Part shown: positions 63,401 through 64,000 of the stretch, one piece after another
Numbering within the stretch: position 1 is the stretch's first letter
How the letters are laid out: each line of letters opens with the position of its first letter
Origin: Bacteroidales bacterium UBA5536
Lineage (GTDB): Bacteria; Bacteroidota; Bacteroidia; Bacteroidales; F082
NCBI GenBank assembly: GCA_002426795.1
Contig: DINQ01000020.1
Location: 556,500-620,499 of the forward strand
Length of the DNA: 64,000 nt
Direction of reading: 5' to 3'
The notes under the pieces: model-generated
Seen by the model: only the letters and a program-made list of their open reading frames with translations
The model's database searches: none
What the model was told of the DNA's origin: nothing
Made by a program: the position numbers and the translations under genes

Positions 63401-63549
63401 ACCTCGGGCAGGTAGTTTTTGAAACAATCTTGAACCACCAAAGCTATACACTCAATACATCTGATTACGAGTCAGGTATTTACCTGGTTCGTGTTGTTAC
63501 GGCGAAGGGCATGGTAAATAAGCGATTGGTTGTGATAAAAGGGAGGTGA
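60421..63549 (+). CDS. Large secreted protein with C-terminal T9SS type A sorting domain
   Basis: A 1042-residue protein. An N-terminal hydrophobic signal (NLAVIMCLLLVLLSSAKLM) precedes a series of beta-sandwich modules, including fibronectin type III-like stretches (ISDQAVLIEWNQNETPATV; YKLWLNGLFIGETQENSW), and a C-terminal sorting domain with MYPNPASNSLTIKG, VVNDLGQVVFE and YESGIYLVRVVT. It is therefore exported across the outer membrane by the type IX system and probably attached to the cell surface. No catalytic domain was recognised, so adhesion or surface binding is likely. The start at 60421 precedes the signal; a frame from 60358 is longer without support. Confidence 0.9.
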   Translation: MKNKNHHGCRNLAVIMCLLLVLLSSAKLMSESAAESAEKDRLNLNETIGEAIAGDLNACITESSQVDAAKMLTVVATEISDQAVLIEWNQNETPATVSFSIYRTSCETAELHFLGNSTANSFVDNSWGTVGSGVYKWAVMDENMTAVYSNCLDKDMVTQVSVTVFTNSQDSPAGTQVVFTNISEPALGLVYDIELDDSGYYFWEEFRKGTYDIQVEKAGFSPVLVSGYLIDEAEDFQWVLVELFLPVEDLFVNPNGYAVWSTPAGGAISAKGPNAAENTLLPAKQYKVAKTSKKNNAQITRSKTSPQRSITSYKLWLNGLFIGETQENSWQFDETNLVTGQTYLTEVAAVYTNGISEKEAYSWSFVPCADYAGPQLFTVEMLNYYNNDVLLTWSDMEPMELVRISQNPGEPEIAYWQEFGHGYGVVYDLSSYPDAVLSSMGFHHMSYALSGIWEYKVHVYDWENRTLIESFGPYQTTGDDQWETDIMLNNTHAGGTSTIAILLEPLGHSPSDAYPCLSADEAADPQGSIYCSLSDVNAFSSSTLGNFLMELYIYTRYGKQQSASSEASLIKVPMADKSISNAFDHPVGQLTGVQNQLTDPFVGAHIYRNGDLIAEMLTDTFYVDYQVFGGVYNYCIRYVYESGAMTCEDAYCVEFEVPCASPKNIYGGPEWVWDNGIVVYGAMVEWASPDIVGWLYYDDGTNIEGIGGPDAFTWAIKFDPVQLAAYEGTSLTKIELYNKTTTDKELRIYEGDNAATLLHSQMLSGLENEQWQAFSLTESVLVDVTKELWIAVHATDGADEPAACGPNQNQPNGDLISMDGLSWEHLSDYGLDYTWNLRGYVTTATGETASLPSETSASSNQRSPKAQLDASVHQVVSENILQPDYYNLYRRLYGEDFSFLISVPGDTHEYFDPAIDWITLMCYQVTAVYVNGEDSCESAAAYSYWVPDEDFWCIWMYEDLNEIDVVPIKMYPNPASNSLTIKGNEMRRLIVVNDLGQVVFETILNHQSYTLNTSDYESGIYLVRVVTAKGMVNKRLVVIKGR

Positions 63550-63884
63550 TGTGGTTTTTCAGGAATAAAACTGCCAATTAATTATTCAAGTTTTGTTGAT
63601 GCTGCACGCTAAAAATGATGTAGGTTCGCCTTTAATGTATGCGGGTGAATAGGAGACAGCAAGATGCGCCCGCCGATCACGCGGGCCACCGCACTCTATT
63701 GTAAGTTATTTTTGTCTTTACGAAAACGCTATAGTCCCGACACTTCGGACAGGCCGCGCCTGCCTGCCTGGCATTAGGTAAGCCTGCCTGCCAGGGTTGT
63801 TCGTTTGAAAAAAAAAGCATCAAGCCCGGCAGGCAGGAGGGTGTGAAGCGGCATGGCGGTCGCGTGTGTTTGGAAGAAACAAGA
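63550..63884. other. Non-coding region with palindromic GC-rich repeats
   Basis: 335 bp with no supported gene. It contains the hairpin GCCCGC-GCGGGC (63668-63686) and CCTGCCTGCC motifs at 63759-63771 and 63783-63792, the latter complementary to GGCAGGCAGG at 63828-63837. The GC content is visibly higher than in the flanking genes. A segment CCCGACACTTCGG is also partly self-complementary. These features resemble repeat elements near mobile DNA; direct assignment is not possible. Confidence 0.6.
63783..63837. repeat. CCTGCCTGCC / GGCAGGCAGG inverted repeat
   Basis: A perfect 10-bp inverted repeat with a 35-bp loop that contains an A-tract. A third, direct copy of the left arm lies at 63759-63768. 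Confidence 0.75.
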
Positions 63885-64000
63885 TTCCCAAGGCACAAAT
63901 CAACTTACCCGAGGCACGAATCAACTTACCCAAGGCACCAAACAGCTAAGACCAGCGATCCGGATTTATTTGTTCAACCTTTGCATCAATTTGTGCTGCT
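63885..64000. repeat. Dispersed direct repeat, copy 2 (runs off the window)
   Basis: Identical to 57749-57864 except for position 63897 (A instead of G). Contains just under three 21-bp units followed by the 3' end of the small membrane-protein gene. The left boundary is sharp at TTCCCAAGGC after AACAAGA, where similarity to copy 1 stops. Direct orientation, 6136 bp apart. Confidence 0.95.
63946..64000 (-). CDS. Second copy of small membrane protein gene (3' end only)
   Basis: The last 18 codons, ending in VEQINPDRWS and a TAG stop, are identical to those of the gene at 57810-58046. The gene extends past the right edge of the window. Whether the remainder matches copy 1 is unknown. Confidence 0.4.
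   Translation of the reverse strand, partial: AAQIDAKVEQINPDRWS

Noticed and set aside
63677..63898. 73-codon minus-strand frame near the right edge
   Set aside because: It runs through palindromic GC-rich DNA and has low-complexity, Cys/Pro-rich translation without family resemblance.

Overview
The window is one contiguous stretch of a Bacteroidota chromosome, probably from the Bacteroidales/Marinilabiliales side of the phylum. The evidence is a C-terminal type IX secretion (T9SS) sorting domain, many -7 elements matching TAnnTTTG about 20 nt downstream of TTG/TTTG, little use of Shine-Dalgarno sequences, a ResB-CcsA fusion, a DUF2027-Smr protein, and a periplasmic-propeller two-component kinase. 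No rRNA, tRNA, CRISPR array, prophage or insertion sequence was recognised. One structured RNA (RNase P RNA) is clear.

Layout. 1-6.1 kb: the 5' two thirds of gyrB's ATPase half, cut by the window edge, then a TPR protein and an outer-membrane beta-barrel in one minus-strand unit. 6.3-6.7 kb: rnpB with promoter and terminator. 6.9-15.3 kb: MATE exporter, prolyl oligopeptidase lipoprotein and two tandem PiT phosphate transporters. 15.3-24.1 kb: housekeeping genes (prmC, a DMT transporter, a YigZ-like protein, dnaA, LMW phosphatase, a threonine/serine dehydratase, an RsmI-like methylase, SlyD-like FKBP, an ABC transporter pair). 24.2-28 kb: an orphan sugar-phosphate transferase with a cysteine-rich insert, a VWA membrane protein and fabG. 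28.1-32.8 kb: a CHAT-TPR protease-like protein divergent from a sigma-like protein and a zinc-finger membrane anti-sigma. 32.8-46.4 kb: xseB/xseA, a hybrid histidine kinase, an MbnH/MbnP pair, DUF2027-Smr, a CPA2 antiporter, ResB-CcsA and two thioredoxin-fold proteins.

46.5-64 kb is accessory. It holds short satellite-like repeats, five exported proteins of unknown function on the minus strand in visibly A+T-rich DNA, a divergent two-component system, a 15-unit 21-bp tandem array abutting a small membrane-protein gene, two small exported proteins and a large T9SS cargo protein. The last 116 bp of the window repeat, with one mismatch, the junction between the 21-bp array and the small membrane gene. 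This points to a dispersed cassette whose second copy continues beyond the window.

Most likely to repay attention: the dispersed cassette (57.4-58.0 kb and 63.9-64.0 kb), the CHAT/sigma/anti-sigma locus, the cysteine-insert phosphoglycosyl transferase, the MbnP/MbnH pair and the exported protein cluster. Functional statements for unrecognised genes are limited to visible features.
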